Shown: piece by piece, positions 27,517 to 35,584 of the stretch
Layout: each line of letters begins with the position of its first letter
Position numbering within the stretch: position 1 is the first letter of the stretch
Assembly (NCBI RefSeq): GCF_000224515.1
Contig: NZ_AGAF01000278.1
Location: forward strand, 1 to 64,000
DNA: 64,000 bases
Reading direction: 5' to 3'
Origin: Desulfosporosinus sp. OT
GTDB taxonomy: Bacteria; Bacillota; Desulfitobacteriia; Desulfitobacteriales; Desulfitobacteriaceae
The notes under the pieces: generated by a model
What the model saw: only the letters and a program-made list of their open reading frames with translations
What the model was told of the DNA's origin: nothing
Databases searched by the model: none
Program-made: the position numbers and the translations under genes

Positions 27517-28028
27517 TTGACTCCCCCCTCGTAAACGCCATTGAGTTTTTACAAATGTATCACGCTATTCCCACTTTTCTTCAATGATAGATTATTGTGT
27601 GAATCATTCACAGACTATTTCCTGTAAGCAGCAATTATATTCAATATTACAGCAAATAATTATTATTCATTTCTTCTTCTCTTATTTCCTTTTCGTATTT
27701 CCTTTTCTCTCTTGGAATTCTTAGATTATCCAGTTCTAATTAATTGATGCTTAATTAATGGTATAGCTTTTCCCTTTGCCAACTCTATTATTAAATCAAA
27801 CTGTCTTTGTATAGTTTAATAATGGTTATAATATATTAGCCTTCTAAAGTAACTATAAATTTTTAAACAGAGAGTCATAATTTATGCAACAGAACAACAA
27901 TAGCCTATGTTGGCACAAAATTATGCAAAGGATATTTGTATAATTCGTCAAATAACCTTAGTCAAAAGAGAAATTGTACAGACCGTTGAAACTAGGTTTA
28001 CTATTTTTGTATTATAGGGGGGATTTTC
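27517..28028. promoter_or_regulatory. Divergent intergenic region between the PocR kinase and the vertex-protein gene
   Basis: The region is 512 bases, AT-rich, with no gene. It holds a palindrome tgtgaat-c-attcaca at 27598-27612, close to the kinase start, and a taatta repeat pair near 27737-27757. A tataat box near 27825 could serve the rightward genes, but its -35 is unclear. No known riboswitch core is seen. Confidence 0.4.
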
Positions 28029-28331
28029 ATGTGGCTTGGCAAGGTGGTAGGAACTGTTGTAGCCCCTACTAAGAGTGAAAGTTTAATTGGTAGTAAACTC
28101 TTAGTGGTTCAACCGTTGAATTTAGATGGTATGAATACCATCAGTTTGCAGGTTGCCGTAGATACTGTAGGTGCAGGCAAAGGCGAAACTGTATTAGTAT
28201 GCACTGGAAGTTCTGCTCGACATGTAACCGGAAATGAAAATAGTGCTGTCGACGCAGCGATCGTCGGAATTGTGGAGAATATAGACCTTGAGGGTCTTTC
28301 CAAAGCACAATATTGGGTACAGAAAGGATAA
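28029..28331 (+). CDS. pduN: Pentameric BMC vertex protein (EutN/CcmL/PduN family)
   Basis: The 100-residue protein begins MWLGKVVGTVVAPTKSESLIG and contains LLVVQPLN, AVDTVGAGKGETVLVCTGSSAR and DAAIVGIVENIDL, typical of BMC-P proteins that cap the icosahedral vertices. Unlike most pdu loci, it is not inside the main operon but beyond the regulators on the opposite strand. It follows gggggg and is 39 bases before the CorA-like gene, probably in one transcript. Confidence 0.93.
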   Translation: MWLGKVVGTVVAPTKSESLIGSKLLVVQPLNLDGMNTISLQVAVDTVGAGKGETVLVCTGSSARHVTGNENSAVDAAIVGIVENIDLEGLSKAQYWVQKG

Positions 28332-28370
28332 TGTTTTAACAACAAAGTTAGTTTTCAGAAGGAGAATTTT

Positions 28371-29321
28371 ATGCTAACAGCATACAAAACGCTAGAAAGT
28401 AGGCTCCAGGAAGTAACATGGGATCCCTTAAGTAAAGGAGTTTGGGTTAAACTAGTCAACCCAACACCCGAAGAAATCATCCAAATATCAGCTACAGCTC
28501 AGATACCGGAGCATTTTTTTCGTTTTGCAGTTGACGAAGATGACAGCCCTAGAATTATTTTGGGCAAAAAGTGTATTCTTGTCATTATTAATGTTCCAGT
28601 TTCTCATAGTGATGATCGATATGAGACCAGCCCACTCAGTATTATTTTAACACCAGAATTGACCATAACCATCAGTGAAAGCCGGATACAAGTACTTCCA
28701 GATAGCAACAAAGGCAGTAGGTTTTTATTCGATACCACTAAAAGGACCCAATTCTTCTTTCAAATCTTGTATCATGCCGATACCGTCTTTTTAAAATTTA
28801 TTCGTCATATTCGCCAACGAACAGATGAGATTGAGTTTTGCCTACGTAAATCAACAAATAATCAAGAAGTTTTCCAACTTCTTGATCTTGAAAAAGGCTT
28901 AACCTACTTTACCGCAGCTCTACGTGGCAATGTGATCGTAGCAGAAACAATTCTCCGCATGCGATCTGACCCACAGATGCGATATTTACTGGAGATGCAT
29001 GAAGAAGATGAAGATGTTTTGGAAAGCGTTATTATAGAAAATAAGCGAGCTTTGGAATTAGCTCAGACCTACAGTGACATAATGAGTAGTATGATGGATG
29101 CATTTTCTTCTGTCATAAACAATAATTTAAACCAGATCATGAAGTTTTTAGCTTCTGTAACTATTATATTAGCCATTCCAACTTTGATTTCAAGTTTTTG
29201 GAGCATGACGCTCAAGGTACCTTGGCAGGGTACAGAAATAGGATATTGGCTGGTTCTTATGTTCGCCCTTATTACAAGTGGTACTGTGGGTATTATTCTA
29301 CGAAGAAAAGGAATGTTATGA
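28371..29321 (+). CDS. CorA-family divalent cation channel lacking the GMN motif
   Basis: The 316-residue protein is a CorA-like cytoplasmic domain with two C-terminal membrane helices (IMKFLASVTIILAIPTLI and IGYWLVLMFALITSGTVGII). Where CorA has the Gly-Met-Asn selectivity motif at the end of TM1, this protein has SFWSMTLKVPW. GMN is usually essential for Mg2+ selectivity, so ion choice may differ. Clustering with the vertex gene suggests a link to cofactor or ion supply for the dehydratase, but this is speculative. Confidence 0.8.
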   Translation: MLTAYKTLESRLQEVTWDPLSKGVWVKLVNPTPEEIIQISATAQIPEHFFRFAVDEDDSPRIILGKKCILVIINVPVSHSDDRYETSPLSIILTPELTITISESRIQVLPDSNKGSRFLFDTTKRTQFFFQILYHADTVFLKFIRHIRQRTDEIEFCLRKSTNNQEVFQLLDLEKGLTYFTAALRGNVIVAETILRMRSDPQMRYLLEMHEEDEDVLESVIIENKRALELAQTYSDIMSSMMDAFSSVINNNLNQIMKFLASVTIILAIPTLISSFWSMTLKVPWQGTEIGYWLVLMFALITSGTVGIILRRKGML

Positions 29322-29342
29322 TACCCCTTCTAATTTTTGTAC

Positions 29343-29391
29343 AAAAGGTGGTCCAATGTCCTAAGATCATAGGCTTTGGTCCACTTTTTTA
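29343..29391 (+). terminator. Terminator after the CorA-like gene
   Basis: The stem gtgg-t-ccaa / ttgg-t-ccac, with an inner cct/agg pair and a following tttttt run, lies just after the stop. Confidence 0.7.
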
Positions 29392-29853
29392 CTATTTGAA
29401 TAATTTTTCAAGAAAACTCTAACGCTCCCCGCATGGTTAAACACTATTGCAGAGTAAACAACGTCAATTTCTTACAAGTCCTACAAAATGCCTTAAAAGT
29501 TCAACTTGGCATTAACGGTTAAATGAATGTATCTAGACAAAGACAAATATCTCCTATTTTAACAGTGATTATCATAGTTCCAGTACATTATGGATATATG
29601 CAAAAAAACAATTAGTTTTAGGAAGGCAATAATGTAATATATGCAGGCAATTTTATATAGAAGTCGTTGCCTAGATTTCTGGTAAGATATTTATAGGCCT
29701 TAATTCAGACTATTGAGAATAGCAAATTCCAGATATTAGAGAAAGGAGCGTTTATATTAAGTTTTTAAAACCTGTATCACGACAGTTTAGGTAAGATAAC
29801 CTAAAACTTGTTAATACGCAGAGGTAGGTAGAAAATAAGAGGAGGGTTATGTA
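29392..29853 (+). promoter_or_regulatory. Long leader of the MIP facilitator gene
   Basis: The stretch of about 460 bases holds no gene. A short inverted repeat, tttaggt / acctaaa (29786-29805), lies 50 bases before the start. The long leader could hold an antiterminator site, as glycerol genes have in other Firmicutes, but no terminator hairpin was recognised. Confidence 0.35.
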
Positions 29854-30579
29854 ATGGTAACTCCATTTTTAGGAGAATTTCTTGGGACAGCGACACTTAT
29901 TATTTTTGGAAATGGCGTAGTCGCAAACTCTTGCCTAGCAAAATCAAAAGCTGAAGGTGCTGGCTGGGTGAATATCATCGCTGGTTGGGCCATTGGGGTG
30001 ATGATGGGGATTTTTGTTGCAATAGCCTGTGGAGCCCAAGGTGATCTTAACCCAGCGGTAACCTTTGCCAAAGTCTTAAACGGTGTCTATTCAGTATCAG
30101 ACGCCCTTGTAATTATGATTTTACAAATAGCGGGTGGCATTGTCGGTGGTTGCATTACTTGGTTGCTCTTCCGCGGACACTGGGAGCTTACAGACGATAA
30201 GGCCACAAAATTAGGTGTATTCTGCACTTCTCCCGCAGTTAGAAATTATGGTCAAAATTTATTCTTCGAAGCTATTGCTACAGTTATGTTGATTTTCGGA
30301 GTTTTTGCAATTTTTTCAGCAAAGGTTGGGTCTATGACCCCTGGATATGGTCCTTTTATGGTCGGCCTTTTAATTTTCGGATTAGGTGCATGCCTGGGTG
30401 GTCCTACAGGATATGCTATGAACCCTGCTCGTGACTTAGGTCCCCGCATTGCTCATTTCATCTGCCCCATTGCTGGCAAGGGCGATTCTGATTGGGCGTA
30501 TTCATGGGTCCCTATTGTCGGACCAATGATCGGCGGAGCGGTAGCCTTTGCTTTAGCGAAGGGTATTGGCATTCTCTAA
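29854..30579 (+). CDS. Glycerol/propanediol facilitator (MIP/aquaglyceroporin family)
   Basis: The 241-residue protein has six membrane segments and the two half-helix signatures DLNPAVTFA and AMNPARDLGPRI. The Asp after NPAR (NPARD) is typical of glycerol-conducting members. It would admit glycerol or 1,2-propanediol by diffusion. In pdu loci the equivalent is pduF; in glycerol loci glpF. Its position 6 kb from the dehydratase supports feeding the compartment. The start follows gaggagg. Confidence 0.9.
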   Translation: MVTPFLGEFLGTATLIIFGNGVVANSCLAKSKAEGAGWVNIIAGWAIGVMMGIFVAIACGAQGDLNPAVTFAKVLNGVYSVSDALVIMILQIAGGIVGGCITWLLFRGHWELTDDKATKLGVFCTSPAVRNYGQNLFFEAIATVMLIFGVFAIFSAKVGSMTPGYGPFMVGLLIFGLGACLGGPTGYAMNPARDLGPRIAHFICPIAGKGDSDWAYSWVPIVGPMIGGAVAFALAKGIGIL

Positions 30580-30605
30580 TGCTTATCAGTTAATAGTCCA
30601 ACACT

Positions 30606-30651
30606 AATAACAAATCCTGCGAGGAGTGCTATCCTTGCAGGATTTGTTATG
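30606..30651 (+). terminator. Terminator-like repeat hairpin, copy 1
   Basis: Arms aacaaatcctgc (30609-30620) and gcaggatttgtt (30637-30648) are perfect. A close copy lies at 32505-32548. It may end the facilitator transcript, but the T-run is weak. Confidence 0.65.
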
Positions 30652-30743
30652 TAAAGCCACTCTTCAGGTTTATGCCTCACTTTAACTAAATAAGGCTGTT
30701 GGGAATTTGATAAACCATTAAAAAACAAGAAGAGGTGGTCCCG

Positions 30744-30902
30744 ATGCCGGATAAAAAAATTATGGCTCTTCCCCAGGAACTCTTAATTATTGGTGCGGTG
30801 GTGAAAACCGGAATGGTCGAGGCCTTGCGACAAGACACTACTTGTGCTACTCTGGCTGAAGAATTAAACCTGAACTCTCGAGCTGTTTGGATGAAGAGAT
30901 AG
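30744..30902 (+). pseudogene. Truncated copy of the 8.7-kb methyltransferase gene
   Basis: The leader (gaagaggtggtcccgatgccgga) and the first 50 or so codons match the methyltransferase at 8739. It reads MPDKKIMALPQELLIIG and on to NSRAVWM, then is cut and stops within three codons. About 55 bases of upstream sequence are also shared, so the duplication included the regulatory region. The break lies where the tail of the next gene (on the minus strand) begins. Confidence 0.85.
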
Positions 30903-30906
30903 GATA

Positions 30907-31086
30907 TTAGTTAGCGGGTTCCCATTTGCATCGTACAGGCGAGGTAATTGAATTTTCCTTTTTCAATTCTTTAAAGGCTTTATCAATTTCTTTACGGTCT
31001 AATCCCGTTAATTTCTCAACTTCACCTGCACTTACAGGTTTACCTGCTTCTCTCATTGCTTTCAGTACATCTTCTTTACTACTCAT
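30907..31086 (-). CDS. Small winged-helix-like protein (59 aa)
   Basis: This small frame reads MSSKEDVLKAMREAGKPVSA and continues with VEKLTGLDRKEIDKAFKELKK, ending PVRCKWEPAN. The pattern 'aGKPvsagEvek.tGLdrkeidKafkeLKkeg' looks like a single helix-turn-helix unit; similar short proteins occur in sulfate reducers and related Clostridia, with no known function. Start 31086 has gaaagga upstream. The stop lies at the break point of the methyltransferase fragment. Confidence 0.65.
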   Translation of the reverse strand: MSSKEDVLKAMREAGKPVSAGEVEKLTGLDRKEIDKAFKELKKENSITSPVRCKWEPAN

Positions 31087-31479
31087 AACTAGTCATTCCT
31101 TTCAAACTCTTAATTTATTTTAGTGTGTAGCAAAATCTACTACACCAGCCACCCGTAACCCTGCCCGGAATCTACGATATAGTCAACATATACCGACTGA
31201 TCCTTGATCTTGATACAGAATCAAATATCATTTTCCAACGAACATTTTATCATATTTATTGAGTCAGAGTACAGAAAAAGAAAACGTTCCGGCATCCTAT
31301 AAAACGACCTGATAGCGTCCATCAGGTCGTTTTTGACTTTGAGGGCTGTAGAAGTAGCTTGCCCCATTATTATGCAATTGAGTGATTACCGCATTTCTAT
31401 CTTGCAATAAATCATGTTAATAAGGTTGATGAATCCTCATACTTGTTACATCACGAAAAATTGGAAGAAGGAGAAAGTT
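31087..31479. other. Intergenic region with one terminator
   Basis: I see no gene. The only clear structure is the hairpin aaaacgacctgat / atcaggtcgtttt (31301-31333) with a T-run, a strong terminator that can act in either direction. Confidence 0.6.
31301..31335. terminator. Strong terminator hairpin
   Basis: A 13-bp perfect stem (aaaacgacctgat) with a 7-base loop and a following ttttt. Confidence 0.85.
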
Positions 31480-32550
31480 TTGATCGAAATTTAAAAATAT
31501 TTCTAAGATCTATGCAGATGGATTTCATGCCATAGATGACCTAAACTTCAAAATCGAAAAAGGAGAATTGTTTGTTCTGATCGGGCCTAGTGGTTGTGGT
31601 AAAACTACGACTATGAAAATGATCAACCGTTTGATAGAGCCAACTAAAGGTGAGATTTGGGTCGATAGACAAAACATTAATACCCAGGACCCAGTGGAAT
31701 TACGGCGTAATATTGGTTATGTCATTCAACAGATCGGTCTTTTACATCATATGACCATTGGAGAGAAGTCGCGCTGGTTCCTAAACTGAAAAAATGGGAA
31801 AAAGGGAAATACCTCAAGCGGGTTGATGAGCTACTTGAATTAGTAGGTCTGAATCCGAAGGTATATAGGGATCGATACCCATCTGAACTTAGCGGTGGTC
31901 AACAACAACGTGTTGGAGTTATCCGGGCGATGGCCGCTGAACCACCAATAATCCCGATGGATGAGCCTTTCAGCGCTTTAGATCCAATCAGTCGTGAACA
32001 ACTGCAAGATGAACTGATCAGACTACAACAAGAAATCTTTGTCACTCATGACATGGATGAAGCACTGAAAATTGCCGACAAAATCTGTATCATGCATTCC
32101 GGTAGGATTGTTCAAATAGCAGCACCAGAACAAATATTGAGACATCCTGCTAATGAATTTGTACAATCTTTTATCGGAGAGAAACGCCTAGATCAAGCGG
32201 GTATTTTACCTGATTTGGAAGAAGTTATGGTAAAGGCAGTGACCGCAGGACCAAACAGAGGACTTGCTGCTTCAGTAAAAATCATGCAGACCCATAGGGT
32301 TGATAGCCTACTGGTTGTAGATGGGCCCAACTTCATTGGGACTGTTCGAATTTGGGAGATACAACAAAATTTCCAAGCAGAGAATCTGGTTTTGAAGGAT
32401 ATTGTTCTTATGGACACGCCACGCATCGAACTGGGAAAATCTCTGGCTGAGGCTATCGAATTAATGAGCAAGTATGGTGTGGCTTATCTGCCAGTTGTTA
32501 CTGCTGATAATAAATCCTGCAAGGAGCGCCATTCTTGCAGGATTTATTGA
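31480..32550 (+). pseudogene. Broken glycine betaine/choline ABC transporter ATPase (OpuCA/OpuBA-like)
   Basis: Joined across several frames, the sequence encodes an ABC ATPase with Walker A GPSGCGKTTTMKMINRL, signature LSGGQQQR, Walker B region MDEPFSALDP, THDMDEAL and two CBS domains (HRVDSLLVVDG; MSKYGVAYLPVV). This layout is typical of osmoprotectant importers. It is broken by an early frameshift after the TTG start (31480), another near 31770, a small deletion between RLQQE and IFVTHD, and a truncated C-terminus fused to repeat hairpin copy 2. No permease or binding protein follows. Confidence 0.85.
32505..32548 (+). repeat. Terminator-like repeat hairpin, copy 2
   Basis: Arms aataaatcctgcaag and cttgcaggatttatt match the hairpin at 30609-30648 in sequence and length. 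It interrupts the CBS part of the ABC ATPase remnant. Confidence 0.7.
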
Positions 32551-32603
32551 TTTTTCCTCCTTATTGTTTCTTATATCGTTGAAATTAGAACTTTAACTAC
32601 CTA

Positions 32604-33047
32604 TTAAAATCGTTTTTCCAGCGAGCTGGTTATTGTTTTTAATGTACGAACAAGCTCTAAATAGTCCTCTTTATTCAAATCAGAGATGCACGCTTTATTT
32701 GCATTGTCTGAAATACCGATAAGTTGCTCAAGGACACTTTCGCCTAAATCCGTGAGAGTTATGCTATAAATCCTGCGATCATTTATATCGATATTTCTAA
32801 CAACATATCCTTTTTTTACTAACAAATCCAAGATCCTCGTTACATTTGTTTTATCTTTAAGACATGCCCGAGCTAAGTCAGTTTGTGATGCCCCTGGATT
32901 GTGATACACAGCGTTTAGGATTGCCCATTGTTCTGTTGTTATGTTCAAATCGTTGTCTTTAATTAACTTGCTAAAATAAGACTTCATATAATAGTTTGTT
33001 TTAGCAACTATAAAACCTAAAGAATCATTAATATTAAAATCTTTCAT
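32604..33047 (-). CDS. MarR-family transcriptional regulator
   Basis: The 147-residue winged-helix protein contains LTTEQWAILNAVYHNPGASQTDLARACLKD (read in parts), the recognition helix KTNVTRILDLLVKKGYVVR, and the wing DINDRRIYSITLTDLGE, all diagnostic of MarR. It lies just downstream of the DUF169 gene on the same strand (148 bases), so it may regulate it. The start has aagaagg upstream. Confidence 0.88.
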   Translation of the reverse strand: MKDFNINDSLGFIVAKTNYYMKSYFSKLIKDNDLNITTEQWAILNAVYHNPGASQTDLARACLKDKTNVTRILDLLVKKGYVVRNIDINDRRIYSITLTDLGESVLEQLIGISDNANKACISDLNKEDYLELVRTLKTITSSLEKRF

Positions 33048-33147
33048 ATATACCTTCTTCTATACCTTCCTCATATATACCCTCTTCATAGGCAAACGTC
33101 CAATGACTAATAATAGCATAAATAACAACTAGCATACACATCGTACT

Positions 33148-33186
33148 AAAGGCTATCCCCTCAAAAACTAAAGGGATAGCCTCTTT
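33148..33186 (-). terminator. Terminator after the DUF169 gene
   Basis: The stem ggctatccc / gggatagcc (33151-33181) with flanking A/T lies just after the DUF169 stop on the minus strand. Confidence 0.65.
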
Positions 33187-33195
33187 CCTCGCTAG

Positions 33196-33915
33196 TTAGA
33201 TCCTTTCCGCAATCTTCAGCCACGTTTCCTTCGTTAAAAAGCTTTCTTCCACTTGCTCTTCCAGCTCCAAAAAGCGCTTAAATGGGATACTAAAGGAAAG
33301 GATATCCTTGTCAATGAATTTACGTGCTGAAGGATCGGTCAGACCGATAATGCACTTTGGATTCTCAGCCTCCACTTGTTCTAGAGCGTAAAGTACGGAC
33401 TGATGGCAACCAGCACCAAAATTAATCATAACGTTGTCTTGGGTAGGTTTATCGTAATTAGCGAACCACATTAGCGCGGATAGTTGATCAGCATTGGCTA
33501 GAAAAATGACAACTTCAGGTATTTCCCCTGCAACTAATTCTTCCAAAGGTTTAAATACAATATACGTCTTGGGGGTGACTATCGGTAATCCTGTTAAAAA
33601 CTTCGCGGCTAGCTCAGGATTTTTCTTGTAGAATTCACCTTCCTTGCCACCTACCCCACCGGTAGACAAGAAATACTCCATGAAACCCAATTCGAATTGT
33701 TTATAGCCTAGACCCACTGCTCCACCCTGACATCCAGTTGTTTTAGCGTCAAACACTGCGCTGCGACCCTTAGTTGCGACAGCATTTAACATTGAGGTCA
33801 CGCAGCCCCACTTTCCCTCCAGAAATTGTAGCGCTCCCTCAGGCTTTACATCTGTTCGAAAGACGGCAACTGGTTTTGTTTTAAGCTTAATTGAATTGGC
33901 AATCTTACTTTTCAC
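33196..33915 (-). CDS. DUF169-family protein
   Basis: The 239-residue protein matches the DUF169 (COG2043) pattern: [43 protein letters not shown] and [18 protein letters not shown]. Conserved cysteines (WGCV, TGCQGG, GCHQS) suggest a metal or cluster site. The family is widespread in anaerobes and methanogens with no settled function. It is probably linked to the MarR gene downstream. Confidence 0.85.
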   Translation of the reverse strand: MKSKIANSIKLKTKPVAVFRTDVKPEGALQFLEGKWGCVTSMLNAVATKGRSAVFDAKTTGCQGGAVGLGYKQFELGFMEYFLSTGGVGGKEGEFYKKNPELAAKFLTGLPIVTPKTYIVFKPLEELVAGEIPEVVIFLANADQLSALMWFANYDKPTQDNVMINFGAGCHQSVLYALEQVEAENPKCIIGLTDPSARKFIDKDILSFSIPFKRFLELEEQVEESFLTKETWLKIAERI

Positions 33916-34071
33916 CTCAACACTTCCTCTCTCATAGTTTAGTATCTCTTATGCTAAGAGAATGTAGTTGTATCAATAATAGATATAGCAACTATATTTG
34001 TCAAGATATTAATCAGTGCTGACGTGAAATTTGTTATTCATCATCATCTCGAGCAATGCAGACGCATCTTA

Positions 34072-34500
34072 TCAAAGATTGTTCTTGATCATTGAGGAAG
34101 TCCATTCCACTTCAAACTCATGACTGCTTTTAAGCTTTTCCACAAGGGGAATATCCGCTGGGGCAAAGTCATATAGGCCTAACTCATGCCGATTAACCCA
34201 AACGATTTGGCTGTGCACTTTTAAAGTAACTTCATCTGATATCCACTTGCACCAGAAAGCCATCAGCTTAATTGTTCCGCTAGGATATGCAAAGATGCTT
34301 TCACCAAAGAAATTTAAAACTGCTATGTCAACATCTAGTTCTTCTTTAATTTCTCGCTTTAAGCACTCCTGAGGAGTCTCGCCAAGTTCAATTTTGCCAC
34401 CGGGGAACTCCCATTTACCCGCTAATTTATCACTAGGGGCTCGTTGGGCAATTAGCACCTTGTTATTCTTTAAGATAATTGCAGCCGTTACTTCCTTCAT
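34072..34500 (-). CDS. Nudix hydrolase, MutT-like
   Basis: The 142-residue protein has the complete Nudix box GGKIELGETPQECLKREIKEELDV, read in parts (G37...E..REIKEEL). It opens MKEVTAAIILKNNKVLIAQRAP and has KLAGKWEFPGG, which is MutT/8-oxo-dGTPase type: it cleaves oxidised nucleotides to the monophosphate. It is a single gene. Confidence 0.88.
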   Translation of the reverse strand: MKEVTAAIILKNNKVLIAQRAPSDKLAGKWEFPGGKIELGETPQECLKREIKEELDVDIAVLNFFGESIFAYPSGTIKLMAFWCKWISDEVTLKVHSQIVWVNRHELGLYDFAPADIPLVEKLKSSHEFEVEWTSSMIKNNL

Positions 34501-34794
34501 AAATGATTAAATCCTTTATTTTAATTCTTGGTAATAATACCTATGCAATCATTCATAGCAATTTTGCTGGATCAATGTTTATTATTTGTTCCCTTTATTT
34601 AGGTTACCTTTCCATTCTTTGATCCACGCTCATCAAGCTTATTACATCTATTTTCGAAATGTTGAATGCAATGCGAGGTTATAGACACAATGTTCTTTAT
34701 ATTTGATTATACTCTGTTATTACAACGCGTCAATTTGTTACTTGCAAGATTAACAACTATGGCTCTATGAAAATACTGTGGAAATTTCTATAAT

Positions 34795-35223
34795 TTATTT
34801 TCCAATTAGCTGACTCTCAACATTGTATATAACCTCACAATCACAATGCCCACCATTTTTCTTAAAAACCTCTAATATTTCGTTTATTTTTCCTCGGTTA
34901 AACTGCATCTGCGTTAGAATCTGCTCACTCAAGCGGAAGGTATGATCACATGCTAGTCCTGAAAGTCTCTCATTCAACCTATAAAAAAACATTCTCTCAA
35001 AAAGCAGGCTTAATAGATCAGCATTCTTATTTAAACTTGCCTTCTCATAATTAAAGAGAGAATCATACTCTAATGTTGTTGATTGTACTCCGGAGACAAG
35101 CCTTCGCTTAACTTCATCTTTAATTAATTTTTTGTCCTTTAAGACCTCGTTATCAGGGTTTAGCTCTTCTCGTTCTCTTCTTTTATCCCTATTAGCCGTT
35201 CTTTTAGCATGACCTAGTGTCAT
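34795..35223 (-). CDS. DUF2695-domain protein
   Basis: The 142-residue protein has a charged N-terminal part (KRTANRDKRREREELN) and a C-terminal DUF2695-like segment (CDHTFRLSEQIL...FKKNGGHCDCEVIYNVE). The 'GGhCDCEVlyNVe' ending is the family mark. Function is unknown. No signal or membrane segment. It stands alone between AT-rich gaps. Confidence 0.7.
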   Translation of the reverse strand: MTLGHAKRTANRDKRREREELNPDNEVLKDKKLIKDEVKRRLVSGVQSTTLEYDSLFNYEKASLNKNADLLSLLFERMFFYRLNERLSGLACDHTFRLSEQILTQMQFNRGKINEILEVFKKNGGHCDCEVIYNVESQLIGK

Positions 35224-35584
35224 GGCAATTGCCCCCTCTTTTCATCGATGATGATGTGCGAATGTTTACCCTTCTTCATTTAATGATTCCCTTTCGATAA
35301 CCTTTAATACATGAAGTAAACTTGAATCCATTGATTTGATTGTCAACTTTAGGTTATAAAACTATCATTATCCAAACCTAAGCAATCTGCCGACTGCTTA
35401 GGTTTGGGAAGGGTATTCCGAGACGTCATTCAGCAGCTCGCTTCGGAGCTCATTGTATCTGACAAGGGCATGATCTAAGTGATTTTTGTTGCCTCTTGTA
35501 CATTATGCGTAATAATGTGGTCTAACGTAAAATACAAGATATTTTTCACGGATCATTGTGTTCTTTTGTTGTATTTTAAGATAA
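35224..35584. other. Non-coding gap with a perfect hairpin
   Basis: No gene is seen. The 13-bp perfect stem ccaaacctaagca / tgcttaggtttgg (35372-35384 and 35395-35407) has no adjacent T-run. A second, smaller stem (agctc...gagct) follows near 35440-35456. This could be a terminator or a small RNA. Confidence 0.45.

Noticed and set aside
27517..28028. Cobalamin riboswitch near the B12-dependent BMC genes
   Set aside because: Neither this region nor 24304-24584 shows the conserved cobalamin core (gccactg, gggaagg blocks) on either strand.
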